The position numbers and the translations under genes are program-made. From NCBI GenBank assembly GCA_000697665.1, contig KL197711.1, forward strand, positions 983,142 to 1,047,141: a stretch of DNA of 64,000 nt. The letters are read 5' to 3'. The DNA comes from Jaapia argillacea MUCL 33604. Taxonomy: Eukaryota > Basidiomycota > Agaricomycetes > Jaapiales > Jaapiaceae. Below, piece by piece: positions 10,862 through 22,400 of this stretch. The notes beneath the pieces are model-generated. The model saw nothing but the letters and a program-made list of their open reading frames with translations, searched no databases and was not told the origin of the DNA. The number at the start of each line of letters is the position of its first letter. Within the stretch, counting starts at the first letter, position 1.

Positions 10862-12927
10862 CTACACCTTTAAGGGACTCTCGCTCGAATCCATCAACCC
10901 CTCAGCTTTGAGGGATGCGCTCGGTTCGTCCCCTGTAGGATGACTCTCAAATTGATCAACAGCGGGGTTGCCATTGGGCAATGGTTTTGGAGGTGGTGGA
11001 GCCTCTCCTTGGAGGTCGGGAGAATGACCTGCTTCGATAGCATGCAGGTCAGAATCAGCAACGTGGTTCGATGAGGCCCCTAAGGCACGATCAGCCATGC
11101 CCGTGGATAGTGTAAGGTTCCGTACCGTAGGGCCCATGAGAGTGATCATCCTCTGGCTCACTCATCTCCGCGTCACTCTTGTCCACATCGCCATGCAACT
11201 CGTTGAGCTGCTCCCTCAGGGTCTTCGTCACGTCGGGGGCTCGTCCGAATGTAGCGCTAAAGAATGATCGACTGTCCGCCCCATCGGTCTCCATATCCTC
11301 CTCTCCGCTGTCGTCCTCGTCGCTGTCATCGTTATCGAACATAAGAGTGCCATTGTCGCCGATAATGCCAGAACTAGGATGAAAGGAGATGCCGCCAGAA
11401 CTCCCCAACACTCGGGCGAAGCTCCCAAAGGTACTAGGTCCACCAAGAAGGCCACTGATCCGATCTTGTCTATCCCGTTCAGTGCGTTCCTCCTGGGCCT
11501 GTCGCCGCGCCTTAAATGACATCAATCTGCTTGTGGCGTAGATTTGGGGGACGGTCTCGGGGGTATCGTATCCGTACTTGCTCTTGACTCGATCTTGCAC
11601 CCATTCGTACCATTGCTCCTTGGTTCGACCATGCAAAAGAGCGACTATCAAGACGGTCATATTGTCACAGCCGATGCCCGCGCCCGAGGTGGTGTCGGGA
11701 GCCAAACAGAGTTCACAAAGGAACTCGCAGATTTCAGATAACTCCATGCCCTCGGATACTTTGAGTCGGACGATGTCGACGACTTGTTGCGAGGTTAAAC
11801 AGTCCCAAATGCCTAAAATCCATGACGTAAGTAATAAGGAGATGGCTGAGAATCAGGCACTGTACCGTCACAAGCGAGGATGAGGAATTCATCCTCTTCA
11901 GTGATCTCATGGTGGATTACATCAGGATCCGCGGTAATAACTTGCTTTTCGGGTCCTAGACTATAATTCTTCTTGAACTCAAAATCACCCAACGCCCGTG
12001 CCAACGCGAGGTTGCCTGTCGGAATATCAGATATCACGGATTTGTGAGACGGCTAGAAATTCGTACCATTCACACGACCGTACTCGATATAACCGCCAGC
12101 GGCAACAATACGATCCTTCTCAGCTATATGGCAAGATAGCATTAGGTTTGACGGTCATGATAAGGGCTCTATGCGCTAACTTTGGTTCTGAGGCTTGTGA
12201 TCGTAACTGAGAGGCTTAACTTCACCTTTAACGCTGATGACTGACCTTGAATCACCAGCGTTTGCCTGAGGAGAGGGAATGTTGAAAGCCTGAGCAAAAA
12301 TGGGTGACTGCAACACTCACAACGTAGATTTGATTTTCAGCAGTTACCAGAGCCGCAACGGCCGTGGAGCCTGATGGATCCCGGGTGTATGCTGGATCTA
12401 CCATAAATCAGGTTACAGAACTTTGCAATAGACAGATTGAACGAACCAGCAAGCATATCTTCATCGATTCCCAAAAACGCCTTCTTCAGAGCGGTCTCAT
12501 AACTTTTCTCTTGATATGATTCCTCCGATTTTAACCGCCGATGTACATGCTGGCCAGCATATTTTGATACAGTACCACCTTGTATATGATGTGTTCACTC
12601 TCATATCGGTATGTGATAAATTTTGGGTGATGCATACCGCCATGACCATCATAAACAGCAAAGAAAGTATTAGAGTCTGGTCGCTCCTCGTCAAGTCGTA
12701 GCACAGCCGTGTGAGCGTCTTCCATAGCTGAATCGCTCAAAGTGAGTAACAGGAAGTCGCATCGGAGCTCGGAGAAAAAATATGATGATGGCGTGAAAGC
12801 AGACTAGAGGGATACAACGTCCTGGGCGAAGGGGGGAAAGAACACGTACTGATCCTCCATCCCTGCATCTCTGATACTGCGTACAAGAATCGCTCATTTC
12901 CACCGGAATCAGTGCTCTTCTCGGTAG
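10862..12927 (-). CDS. PP2C-type protein phosphatase (Ptc2/Ptc3-like); first coding exon not resolved
   Basis: The spliced protein reads [16 protein letters not shown], then [16 protein letters not shown], then [71 protein letters not shown] and [20 protein letters not shown]. These are all the PP2C motifs, including the metal-binding Asp residues of DGHGG and ACDGIWD. PP2C enzymes are Mg/Mn-dependent Ser/Thr phosphatases; Ptc2/3 oppose stress MAPK and DNA-damage kinases. Resolved junctions include introns 12728-12849, 12579-12637, 11813-11865 and 11080-11125. The last, 46 nt long, removes an in-frame TGA and leads to a tail ending [12 protein letters not shown], which resembles the ends of other fungal members. 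The N-terminal exon should lie just upstream of 12927, perhaps near 13080-13150, but I could not find a convincing MGQ-type start. Confidence 0.9.
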
Positions 12928-13709
12928 CTGCAATCAACCAAGCGCAGCGCCAACCAAAGTCAATCTAACAGTGAATCGTGGAGGGAAACCCAAGCCAAGC
13001 ACAAACCGGGGGATGAAAGTGTTTGACCCTAGTAACAGTGGTCAATCGCAGAAGTTTCGGAGACAGGATTTGACTCACCATCACCTAAAACTCCTGATTC
13101 AGTGAACAAATGTGTAGGCGCCGAAAAACTTGGAGACGATTTGGACAAACAGCCTGATGTCGATTAGCCCTTTGATAGGAGAATGCAGAGACAAGTTCTG
13201 TTGTCGAGTAGGGCAATGACAGAGGTCGTGTGTTCGTTGATGGGCAGCTGTGCTCTGCAAGGGAGTCCAATGGAGCAGCGTTTGGTGTTATTTGCCATCC
13301 TGGGACAACGCGTATTGCCCTTTTGCTGTACACCACCCAAACCCTTGCTCCCGAAGAGGCGATGACGATTCAGACGCCCTCCCAGCGCTTATCCCACTGT
13401 CCGGAGAACAATGGCTGCCTGATGCATATGCGAAACTTCTGCCAAACTAGTCGTCTGGAAGACCCACAAGTATGTCGGAGGCTATGAGGAAATCACTCGC
13501 TCGAACTAGATCTCGCAGTGGAAGTACAAGGAAATATGGAGTAAACGGTGCATCTCGGTGCTGACACTGCTGTATCTTGTCTCTCGAATCTTATCCAACG
13601 CTCGCCAGAAAGCGCTTCTGATGTTATTCCCCGTTGGCTACTCATCGTCGATTGGTTTCAGCACCTCCACCCCACCTTTACGTCCCACAAATCTAGAATT
13701 CGGCACCTT

Positions 13710-13949
13710 TTAGTTTGAGGTTTGAGGAAGTCTTCCCTCTCCTTCCCCGCGGATAGGACGAACCAGCGAATTGCTCAACCCCTCGAACTCAACACCTTGC
13801 AGATCGGAGTATTCGGAATCCACCCTTGTGATTACCGTCCACACCGGGTACAAGCCGAACTGATGGGGCGGATCTCGTAGAATCATGCCCAGATACTCCC
13901 ATGCCCTTATGGGCTTGGAGCTGACCCTCTGGAGACTCGCCCAGTGCAT
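13710..13949 (-). CDS. Possible exon of an unknown protein
   Basis: An open frame of 79 codons reads with balanced composition (for example GLYPVWTVITRVDSEYSDL) and ends at a TGA. A stop lies just before its ATG, so it is either a very short gene or the last exon of a longer one. No family is recognised and no partner exon could be joined with confidence. Confidence 0.2.
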   Translation of the reverse strand: MHWASLQRVSSKPIRAWEYLGMILRDPPHQFGLYPVWTVITRVDSEYSDLQGVEFEGLSNSLVRPIRGEGEGRLPQTSN

Positions 13950-14376
13950 GGTAGCAGTTCACCTCGCACCGCGTGAATAGCTGTAGCGAGCAGTGAAAGT
14001 GTTTCTGATTCGTCTCTGTCTTACAATTTTTACTTGGTGCTTTGGCAAATTGGCGTACACTTGTCCATCACATGCTGGGAAGTTGCTGTGTGTCCACTGC
14101 TTTGTCTCCAACTCATACCTCCATCAACAGTGCTAAGCAACAATGTAAGTACATGCCAACCTCATTCTTCAAATGAGTTCAACGAGTATCGTGTCCTATC
14201 GTATCGGAATATCCAATCTTGATAGAAAACAAGGCCTCGCCGATAAGGAGCTTGGCAGAGCGGGGAAGCGCGTTCCCGGAACCGTCGAACGCGTATTCGG
14301 AAGTGGATGCGATTATCGATAAGGTTATATGCAGCAACGGAGCAATCCCAATGAGAAAATCGAGGGAGAGGCTGTT

Positions 14377-14778
14377 TCAGTTTGGTGGTCCCATTGTGCA
14401 ATTGGAAGACTGAGTCCCGGGAAGAGATGGCTGCGAGTCACTACGCGCAATTTCAACAGGGCTAACCACCGAAGGAGGAAGAGAAACTAGGGAAGGGCTT
14501 GAATAGTTATGTGTCCCGGACAGATCGTGGTAGGTCTGGTGGAAAGCAATACAAAGATCGTCGGGAACGCGGTAGGAGGCGGTCGTACGTGAACACGTCC
14601 GGCGTCTATTTTGATTGACAGAAGTATTCAAGGTTTCGGCCGACGCAAAGAACGAAGAAACACCACGTCCAGGAAGTCGCAGGTCGTGGGGATGGGCGAC
14701 TCCAAGCGGCAGAGCATAACAATTAACATAATCTTCAGGTTCAGACCGTCGGCGAAATAGATGGTCCTGAGTAGGAAT
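14377..14778 (-). CDS. Possible terminal exon, Pro/Ser-rich tail of an unknown protein
   Basis: This open frame starts right after a good-looking acceptor (TTTTACAG) and reads to a TGA at 14377. Its content (SSPSLVSLPPSVVSPVEIA) resembles the cytoplasmic tail of a fungal membrane protein. The frame just upstream (to 14996) contains a hydrophobic run, MIVKMSLTLLAHVMSV, but the obvious donor gives the wrong phase for this exon. A plus-strand frame, 14172-14413, overlaps the end and competes with it. Confidence 0.2.
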   Translation of the reverse strand: MPTQDHLFRRRSEPEDYVNCYALPLGVAHPHDLRLPGRGVSSFFASAETLNTSVNQNRRRTCSRTTASYRVPDDLCIAFHQTYHDLSGTHNYSSPSLVSLPPSVVSPVEIARSDSQPSLPGTQSSNCTMGPPN

Positions 14779-15256
14779 GTCCTGTAAAATATTGACCAAG
14801 TATGATCAATGATGGCGCGACGAGATTGCGACAGGATGGAAAGGTTACCAGTCAGCAAAAAGGCGATCGACGACATTCGATGGACCGACATAACATGAGC
14901 AAGTAGCGTCAAGCTCATCTTGACAATCATATATACATCTCCTCTCATCTGCCCCGAGTGAGAATGTACAAGCCCAAAGAACCGATACGCAATCAAATCC
15001 AGTGAGAACGTCGTGGGGAAGCATCTAGATTTGCACCGACTATAGAAATAGAAATACTATGGCGACATGTATGTGAGCGGTTTCGGCGACTTCGAACCTT
15101 GGCTTCTCCATTATCCAGTGCGCGAAGTTGAGACGTACAAGATAAGGTTATCGCCCTTTATCTGGTTGCCTCGCTGTGGACTGATGAAGGGTTCGCACCT
15201 GGGTCCTACACCACGAACAGGCTATCGATGTTGCGGGCGAATGGGTTTGTGAACGT

Positions 15257-15547
15257 TCATTGCTGTTCATGGGCTCGTGATAGCCCACGCAGTTGGGACT
15301 TCAAGAAGAAGTCGGCGAAACCAGAGGCTAGGTACAAAGGCGGCCTTCGAGCGAGGAACGGATTACGAGAGTAGAGCCAAGAAAACCAATAGTCGGGCCG
15401 TATCGTTGTGAATGCCCTACAAAGATTCACCAGACTCTCTGCAAGTGTAGCGATAATCCCAGAAGGCGAGGGCCAGTGAAGTGGAGCACAACCTAACAGG
15501 GAGGATTTTGCCATCAAAGAGTCTGGATGGAGATCAGGACCAAGCAA
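15257..15547 (-). CDS. Possible coding fragment, unknown
   Basis: An open frame that continues upstream to about 15650 reads with aromatic and hydrophobic content (for example TTIRPDYWFSWLYSRN) and ends at TGA. There is no usable start codon, no known motif and no clear splice partner. It could be part of a decayed gene together with the fragments to its left. Confidence 0.15.
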   Translation of the reverse strand: MLGPDLHPDSLMAKSSLLGCAPLHWPSPSGIIATLAESLVNLCRAFTTIRPDYWFSWLYSRNPFLARRPPLYLASGFADFFLKSQLRGLSRAHEQQ

Positions 15548-15964
15548 GACCTCAGAATTTAAGTCCGCGAAGTGCCCTGATATGCAACGATCACGTAACG
15601 TGGCGTCTGAGAAGCAGATTTCCGGCTTTCCATTACACTTCTTAAATTTGGTCGTGTGCCACTTTTACTCTGCCTTTGCCAGCATTCTTGGAATCGTAGG
15701 TCACCCTGCAAGCTTTTACGGCACTGCTGAAGCGCATGACGATCCCATGACGGACCCCCCTTGAATTACAAGGACGGTGGAACCCTTAGATTCGGCGTTG
15801 AGGAGGATTTCTAGTCTCTGGCTAAAGGTCGGAATGCTGAAACGTTGTGTACTACTTCCGGAGTATGTGTCATTCCTTTGGGTCTTCAATTTTGATATGC
15901 ATGATAACTGGAGGAAAAACATTGATCTGACCTGGGTGCTTCTTTCTCCTCTACTTATAAGACC

Positions 15965-15978
15965 GGCGTTCGAACGCC
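15965..15978. promoter_or_regulatory. 14-bp perfect palindrome in the MYND-gene upstream region
   Basis: GGCGTTCGAACGCC reads identically on both strands and lies 120-133 bp before the MYND-gene start codon, just after an AT-rich CTTATAAG. Its size and position suit a binding site for a dimeric transcription factor, but I cannot name one. Confidence 0.35.
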
Positions 15979-16040
15979 CCCTAGCTCCACATTCTCTTCC
16001 CCTCCAGGGTCCATCGGCACGGTGATCGACATCCGCAACA

Positions 16041-16046
16041 TATATA
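16041..16046 (+). promoter_or_regulatory. TATA-like element of the MYND-finger gene
   Basis: CATATATACC lies about 55 bp before the start codon at 16098. This is slightly close for a fungal TATA box but is the only candidate nearby. Confidence 0.35.
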
Positions 16047-16097
16047 CCGAACACTTTTTTCTTCTGTGTCGTTCAAGTTTCTCCTTCATCCTTACCC

Positions 16098-17468
16098 ATG
16101 TTTGACTCCCCTCCACCTGTTAACTCTTCGCTCGTACGATGTCTCTCGGACCTCTTCACCGAGCTCAGAGTCCGCGATGTGGCTGACACCCCTAACCTAA
16201 AACTTTCCTCATCGTCATTGCCATGTGACGTTCCCAGCCAATCCCTTCCAAAAATTGTGAGCTTCTAATGCTGTGTTTCATCGGGTTTCCTCCTAACAGT
16301 GTCAACAGCGCGACATGGTACGACGCCTAACGACCTTCTACGTCAATAACGAGATATCATCCTATGACCTACCCTTCTCATATTTTCTGAGGGCTAACGA
16401 GAGAGATGGGAAGCTGGCAGAGATGGCCATAGTCTCCAATTGTAACGCTTGGACTTTGGGGGAGGTCATCGCTCGCTCGCTACTTTCGTCGTTGTCAAAG
16501 GGATCCAGCACCGGTAGTGACTGCTATCCGAAGGCCGAGATAGAGAGCTACCTGCGCGTCATAGTAAGTTTCGAATTTGGAGTCGAGACCTTGTTGCATA
16601 AAACTAATCGGTCGTTCAACAGCTCGCCATTGTCGCGGAACCTTCAATAGCTCAGACGCTCCATACTCGGAATGACGCAGGCGACTGCGGATCTCGTCGA
16701 AGTAAATCGAAACCACGAGTCAGATGCTTTGACCTATGGCCTAAAGCCTCCAACCTCCCCTCCGGCTCTCAGTCATGCCTGGCTTCGCCGATTGCAGAGA
16801 GTGGAAGCAGTCCCATAGACACTCGCAGGCGGCGACGTACCATGTCTCTGCTGTCCGTTTCCTCAGCGTCTTCTAAGATCTCGCTGGAGGCCACGAAGGC
16901 GACGCCTATTGCTGAGTTATCTGTCTGTGATGATGCTAGTACCTGTGGCTCATTCACCCCCACACGCTCGGCTTTTGACTCGTTGCGATTGCACAAGTCA
17001 TCCACTGCGAAGGGGACATTTGGGAGACTGAATTCGCAATGGAGAAAACGCATACCATCACAATGGCAATCAAATTCTTCACACCATCCATCGCCACCAT
17101 CGCCGGAATGCCCGTCATCGCCTGTTGGATCCACGTTTTCATCTATACCGTCGATTAGCCGCACCACATCCCCTGTTTCACCGACCGACTCCTTATACAC
17201 TGCGGATACTTCCGTCCATTCCTCACCGCAGTCAACGTTAAAACTTCGTGCACCCTTGCGGCGCGTGGAGAGTAATACCATGAATCCAATATTAAGCAAC
17301 TTGGAAACTGCGTCCAAGTTGCGTACGACGTGTCGTTGCGCTACGTGTGGCGTGCCAGGATCAAACTTCCCAAAATGCCCAAGGTGTGCCGAGATGTGGT
17401 GTTCGAGAGAGTGTAGAGTTCGGAGTTGTGGGGGTAAAAAGCACGTCTGTTCCACTAGAGGAACATGA
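16098..17468 (+). CDS. Protein with C-terminal MYND-type zinc finger, otherwise unknown
   Basis: Three exons, 16098-16256, 16300-16563 and 16623-17468, give 422 aa; the introns are 43 and 59 nt. Residues 1-140 look folded (SSLVRCLSDLFTELRVRD, RRLTTFYVNNEISSYDL). The middle is Ser/Pro-rich and basic. The last 45 residues carry a Cys/His cluster, CRCATCGVPGSNFPKCPRC then EMWCSREC and KKHVC, matching MYND spacing (CxxC, CxxC, CxxxC, HxxxC-like). MYND fingers bind Pro-rich peptides in transcriptional regulators and chaperone adaptors. Placing the finger at the extreme C-terminus is common in fungal MYND proteins. It converges on BUD22, with 207 bp between the stop codons. The molecular role is unknown. 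Confidence 0.7.
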
Positions 17469-17675
17469 ATGGACGTACGTAGGCGTGTATTGCTTCGCAT
17501 GTAAACAGGCCTACAAGGTGGCCCAATCGTTGTAGCCCAAATATTCACTGATCTTGTCTGCATGTACATTGTGAAGTGCTTGAGTTGATGTGTTGAAGAC
17601 ATTTTAAAATATGGTATAGTCAACAGTCTTTCTCATGTGGCGCGTAAGAGAAGGAAACTCACGAGAGTGAAACAA

Positions 17676-19266
17676 TCAGAACTTGATCTTCGTCCCTTGA
17701 GGCCGAACGACCGCACTTTCGCGTTCTTTGAGTTTCCTTTTAGCTTCCCACGACGGGTGTAACGCGGGTTGTTGTGGTGCAGGAAGGCTACGGCTCGCTC
17801 CTTGCGACCCGACACCCTGAGATTCTTGCCGAGGTGGCCGGAACGTAGAACGAGAATCTGACTTTTCATTGCCGAAGTGTTGCGGAGGCCTGGGGAGTCG
17901 ACCGGGGAGACCGTTATTTCTGTCCTGGTCATGAAAGGGGGGAACGCGTTTGTGGGCGCCCCTGCCCCGGCCTGAGGTGGGACGATCAGTTGCTTGATCG
18001 GTTTTCTTGACATGATTGGCATTCCTGCCGAACTTCTTCTCCCAGATACTACGATATTCTTCAGGTGTGCCGAACAAGTAAACGTAGTGAAGGGACGTAC
18101 GCTCTTCTTGCCCTCTGACCTCGACGATTTTTCTTTTTGCCTCCATCCGCAACATCCGCCTCATTATCGCTCCATTCAGAATCAGAATCTCCTCTCACGA
18201 AACCCACTGCGAGTGAGGGGAGGAAGGTTGACTCCGCGCCCGTCACAGTCGGCTTGCGCTTGGGCAGCTTCGGTGGGCGGATCGCCTCGTCCTCACTGTC
18301 ACTAGCCACGGGCACGGGTTCATCTGACTCGCTGGAAGCAGATGAGTAGCCACTCCCATTGTGAACTTGATGAGGGTTGCCACCATCTACGGATCCAGAT
18401 TCCCAACCGTCGGACTCTATGCCTTCACGATCCGATGTGCTTTTGTCGTCTTGAATAAGACCATCATCACTGGCGCCAACGTGGTTGTTAATCCCAACAG
18501 CGGAGGCACCAGAGACCGAGGCGTCGCTTAAGTTAGGTTCGTCTCCAGTTGGGTGTTGATCCTCCATATTCGTTTTCTTGGGAGAGATTTTCGTCTCAGG
18601 CTCGATTAGAACCCGCAATGACTCAATCGCAGCCTTAGTCGCCGCGGACAAAACCTTGGAGCTGAGGAGACGATTCGTGATTTGAGTCTCGAGTCCACGA
18701 GGAGGAGAGAGAAGGGAGGGATTGGACGAGAGTTGTGACGCGACGGCAACTTGGAGATCAGTATTGGCTGCTAGACGGTGATCCTTCTTCAGCTTGTTCC
18801 GTAGGGCAGTCGCAGCTATTGGTTCATGTCGAAGAATCTGGCCAAAGTCTTTAGCAACCCAAAGGCATTAAGGTACAGGAGAACAGATTACCTTGAGTGC
18901 ATTCAACTCGCCTTCAAAATCGACTACTTTCTTCACATCCTCACTACTACTGCGCCTCAGAGGGTAAAGTAGGTTGCAAGGAAAACGACGCACTTGTTGC
19001 TTTTGATTGTTTTGATGAGTTTTTGGACCTCGAATGTTTTCGCTTTCTTCGTAGCCTTCGTGACCTCTTTCAGGCAGTGATGCTGCAGATAAATTGAACG
19101 AGAGTGCTAACATAGTCCAAGATACTCGTACCAGTTTGGCGGTAAGCTTGGCCTCCGGATCTTTCTGAAATTTGATCAGGTATTACACTCGACCGGGTTT
19201 GCGAGGACAGACCTCGTTGCCTCCCCGTTTCCTCTTCGTACCTCGTTTGGTGTGATCGTGCTCCAT
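17676..19266 (-). CDS. BUD22: BUD22-family ribosome biogenesis factor
   Basis: Six exons splice cleanly. They begin with MEHDHTKRGTKRKRGGNE (19213-19266), then 19132-19164, an exon starting at 19082, a short exon, 18101-18837 and 17676-18048, giving roughly 465 aa. The N-terminal helices (HHCLKEVTKATKKAKTFEVQ) and the block ILRHEPIAATALRNKLKK match BUD22/SRFBP1. The middle is acidic. The C-terminus shows RRGQRARRAIWEKKFGRNAN and ends with LHPSWEAKRKLKERE, the family signature. In yeast Bud22 is needed for 18S rRNA maturation and 40S assembly in the nucleolus. The gene is divergent from tubulin cofactor D, with only 229 bp between their start codons. Confidence 0.88.
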
Positions 19267-19495
19267 TATGCGTTAAATGCTGAACGAACCGAAGGTTGAG
19301 AGCTAGCCTGAGTGCGAGCTGCTTTGTTGGACCGGAATTGAGGTTCGGTGTCTGTCCCGATTTGACAATGTGCGAGAGTAGTGGTTCTGTCAGACCAGTC
19401 CGGAAGGCCTGCTGCTCCTTCGGCCAGCTGATTCACCGTCTGCCAATATTCAATATCGTCTCATTGCTTCCCGCTGCTGTCCCCTGGTCGAAGAT
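19267..19495. promoter_or_regulatory. Shared divergent promoter, BUD22 / tubulin cofactor D
   Basis: Both start codons face outward from this 229-bp stretch, so both promoters must fit in it. No TATA box or known factor site stands out. Confidence 0.5.
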
Positions 19496-22400
19496 ATGGA
19501 AGAAGATACTGTAGAACGCAAGTTCTTCGCTACGTTCGATAAACTGGACGTTGTCTTGGAGCAGCAGAACCTCTTGCTCTCCATTGACTTTAACTGCGAG
19601 CCCTCCGCCGAAGAGGACCGATCTGAACATGCTGCCTCGAAATCTCTCTCTCTGATTGTACGTTCATTCTGCTGTTCCTCAAGGACATTCTCAAACCGTC
19701 CGCAAGCTGGACGAATATCAAGAGCAATCCTATCTACTCGATCCATTTCTTGAACGCCTCATTCCGCCCATCGTCGACAAACTAAGGACCCACGCGGCAT
19801 GCCACACAAGCAATCCTACCCAACATACCTCTCTCAAAAGGCTACGTCACATCCCTGACCTCCTTCACAATTACATCAAATGTCGCGGGTATAAGACCAT
19901 CAGTACGTGCCATCTACAGCATGTTGCTCGTTGTCTTACCGACATTTCCGGACAGTCAGGTTTTTTCCGCATGAGGTTGCAGATCTACCCATTGCTCTCG
20001 ATTATATGCTTTTGAAAGATGGACCTGCTCAGACGGGGTATATGTGGTCGTTGAGATACATATTTTTGTTGTGGTTGTCACTGATCTGTATGATTCCTTT
20101 CGGGCTGTCGCAATTTGATGAGGGCGATGTATCCACTGGCACAACGATCGAGAAGCTGGCAAGACATTACCTTGGTTATGCAGGTTTAGAGCGCGATGGC
20201 GCCGCCCTCCTGCTCTCGAGACTTTACATTAGGTGCGCTCGATAACCTTTATCTTGTTCTCCCCTTCACTTCAGCAGACAGGACACAGGCCTCCGCTTTC
20301 CCAATTTCTTACATGAAGGGAGTCGTCACTTCGAAGGCTCCGGTGATGTGATAACTGTATGAGGTTGTTTCCCCCGTGGGCTTCTAGGTTCTCAACCCTT
20401 TCAAGTCCATAGGGATTCTACAGACCATCTGCGAAGTAATGAACGCCGGTTCTGCTGAAGAAGTCCAGGTCAACGTCTTCTCCATATACTCTGTTGCACG
20501 AGCCGTGGAAGCCAATGCGACCCTTATGAGCAACACCGTCGTCCGCAAATTTTGCACGAAACTTATCTCTCGTCTCGCCTTACGTTTGCTTCCCGCTGCG
20601 AAAACTCAGGATCATTGCCGAGGTAATTTAGTTTCTTATATTCCGCGCAACCGGATCTGATAGGAAGACGAAGCTCGTACCTTGGTGGAACCTCACGAAC
20701 ATGCTTTGCCACATGCGGAGAACAGCCAAATCGACGTGCCGGACGAAGTTGAGACAGTCTTGACCGCATTGTTCAGTGGCTTGCAGGACAGGGTGTGTCA
20801 GAGTGGTTCTGGTGTCGCACATTCCCTCATAAAATTTCGTACCCAGGACACCGTAGTCCGTTGGTCGGCTGCGAAGGGCATTGCCCGGATTGCTGAAAGA
20901 CTTCCCGAAGACTTTGCAGATCAGGTCTTCGGTACAGTCCTCGAACTGTTCGCAGTTCATGGCCCTGCAGCTGTAAGTCTCTCTGACCTCCCCGCTGTTG
21001 CGGAAGGTACATGGCATGGCGCTTGCCTAGCGTGTGCTGAGATTGCGCGAAGAGGCCTCGTGACCAAAGACAGGTTGCAGGAGTTCGTTGATTGGCTAGC
21101 AAAGGTGACTATCCTTCATTAATAGTCTGTCTCATGCTCAGCCTTTATTCTGTCAGGCTCTGTACTTTGATATTCGTAAAGGTGCCCATTCCATAGGCTC
21201 CAATGTGCGGGATGCCGCTGCGTACGCATTGTGGTCTCTTGCCAGGGGACAATCCGTCGAAAACCTTGCGGTATATGCAGATACCCTCTCGAGAAGTCTT
21301 GTCACAGTTGCCCTGTTTGATCGCGAGATTCACATCCGGAGGGCCGCGAGCGCTGCGTTTCAGGAATATGTGGGGAGAACGGTGAGTCTTTTACTGCAGA
21401 AAACATTGACGACCTGACTTTGAAATTTAGAGCCTCTTTCCTCATGGGATCGACGTCCTTCGCAAAACTGACTTTTATGCTGTCGGTGTTCGGCGTAACT
21501 CGTTCTTGGTCGCTGTCCCTCAAGTTGCTGAGTGAGTGAGCTGGAATTCCTCATGGAAGGTCAATTCTTCCCTGACCGCCTGATCGCAGGCACTCTGAGT
21601 ACCGTCCTTTCCTAATTCAACACCTTCTCGATGTGACCTTGCGACATTGGGACTCATCAATGAGGCAGCTTGGTGCTCAATCACTTCGAGCGATCTGCGA
21701 CCTTGATCTGGCGGCGTCGGGATCGGGAGCTATGGAAAAAGCTGTTTGTGCTGTTTGACTCCTCATCTCCCCACCACTCATGATGATTCAGGCTCGTCTC
21801 CTTGAATGTACCGACATAAGCGACGTCCATGGCGGTCTACTGGCGATTAGCGAGCTAGCTTCCTCGTATGGAAATAGTTCATACGGCGCTCAATTCAAGG
21901 AGCAGAGAGAAAAGGTGCCAAAACTCGGTGCCGGCTGGGCTCCTTTGATCTGACGGTATCCCAGGCTTTCTGTTACCTCCGCAAGCTGCCTATCACCACC
22001 CTTCTAGTACCAAGGAATGAGATCGTGACGGCGGTCGCGTGCTACCTCATTGCTAACTCTATATCCGAGGAGGATATCCAACGAGAGCCTTTGCTATCCT
22101 CGTCCCACTGGAATGAGATTGTTGACATCGGCCTTCGGCATCGGAGTAGCGCAGTCCAAGAGGCTGCCACAAGCGCTTTAACAGCTGTTAGCCGTTTGAC
22201 TGACTGCTCGCCTCTGGTACAAAGATAAGTCTTTCTGTTTACTCTTGAGTTGTCAAATCCTGACCGTGATGTCGTATTTACGTTGATTCCACAATTCAGG
22301 ACCTCAAACCCAACTCTCCAACAGAGTCTCGCTAGATTATTGGGCGAACTCGATTATGGTGTTTACCTACACAACTTACCTCAAGCAATCGAGTGCTTAC

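Larger units (their letters stand above)
13100..16097. other. Unresolved 3 kb interval with fragmentary ORFs
   Basis: No gene of a known family could be assembled here. Several stretches look partly coding on composition: plus-strand 14172-14413 and about 13200-13370; minus-strand 13710-13949, 14377-14996, 15257-15650 and 15716-15860. I could not join them by good splice sites into one protein, and strands conflict. The 5' untranslated region and promoter of the MYND gene occupy the right end. The interval may hold a fast-evolving gene, a decayed gene or a non-coding transcript. Confidence 0.5.

Noticed and set aside
10862-11161. Separate small gene downstream of the PP2C phosphatase
   Set aside because: The frame lacks an ATG start and joins the phosphatase through a 46-nt intron, giving a tail typical of fungal PP2C proteins.
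15080-15110. tRNA B-box-like sequence on the minus strand (ggttcgaag)
   Set aside because: The invariant end of the box is wrong and no A-box or acceptor stem is present.
20630-20680. Possible frameshift in tubulin cofactor D
   Set aside because: The obvious TGATAG acceptor leaves the wrong phase, but AAG acceptors a few bases later (GATAGGAAG) restore the frame to DEARTLVEPHEH, so no frameshift is needed.
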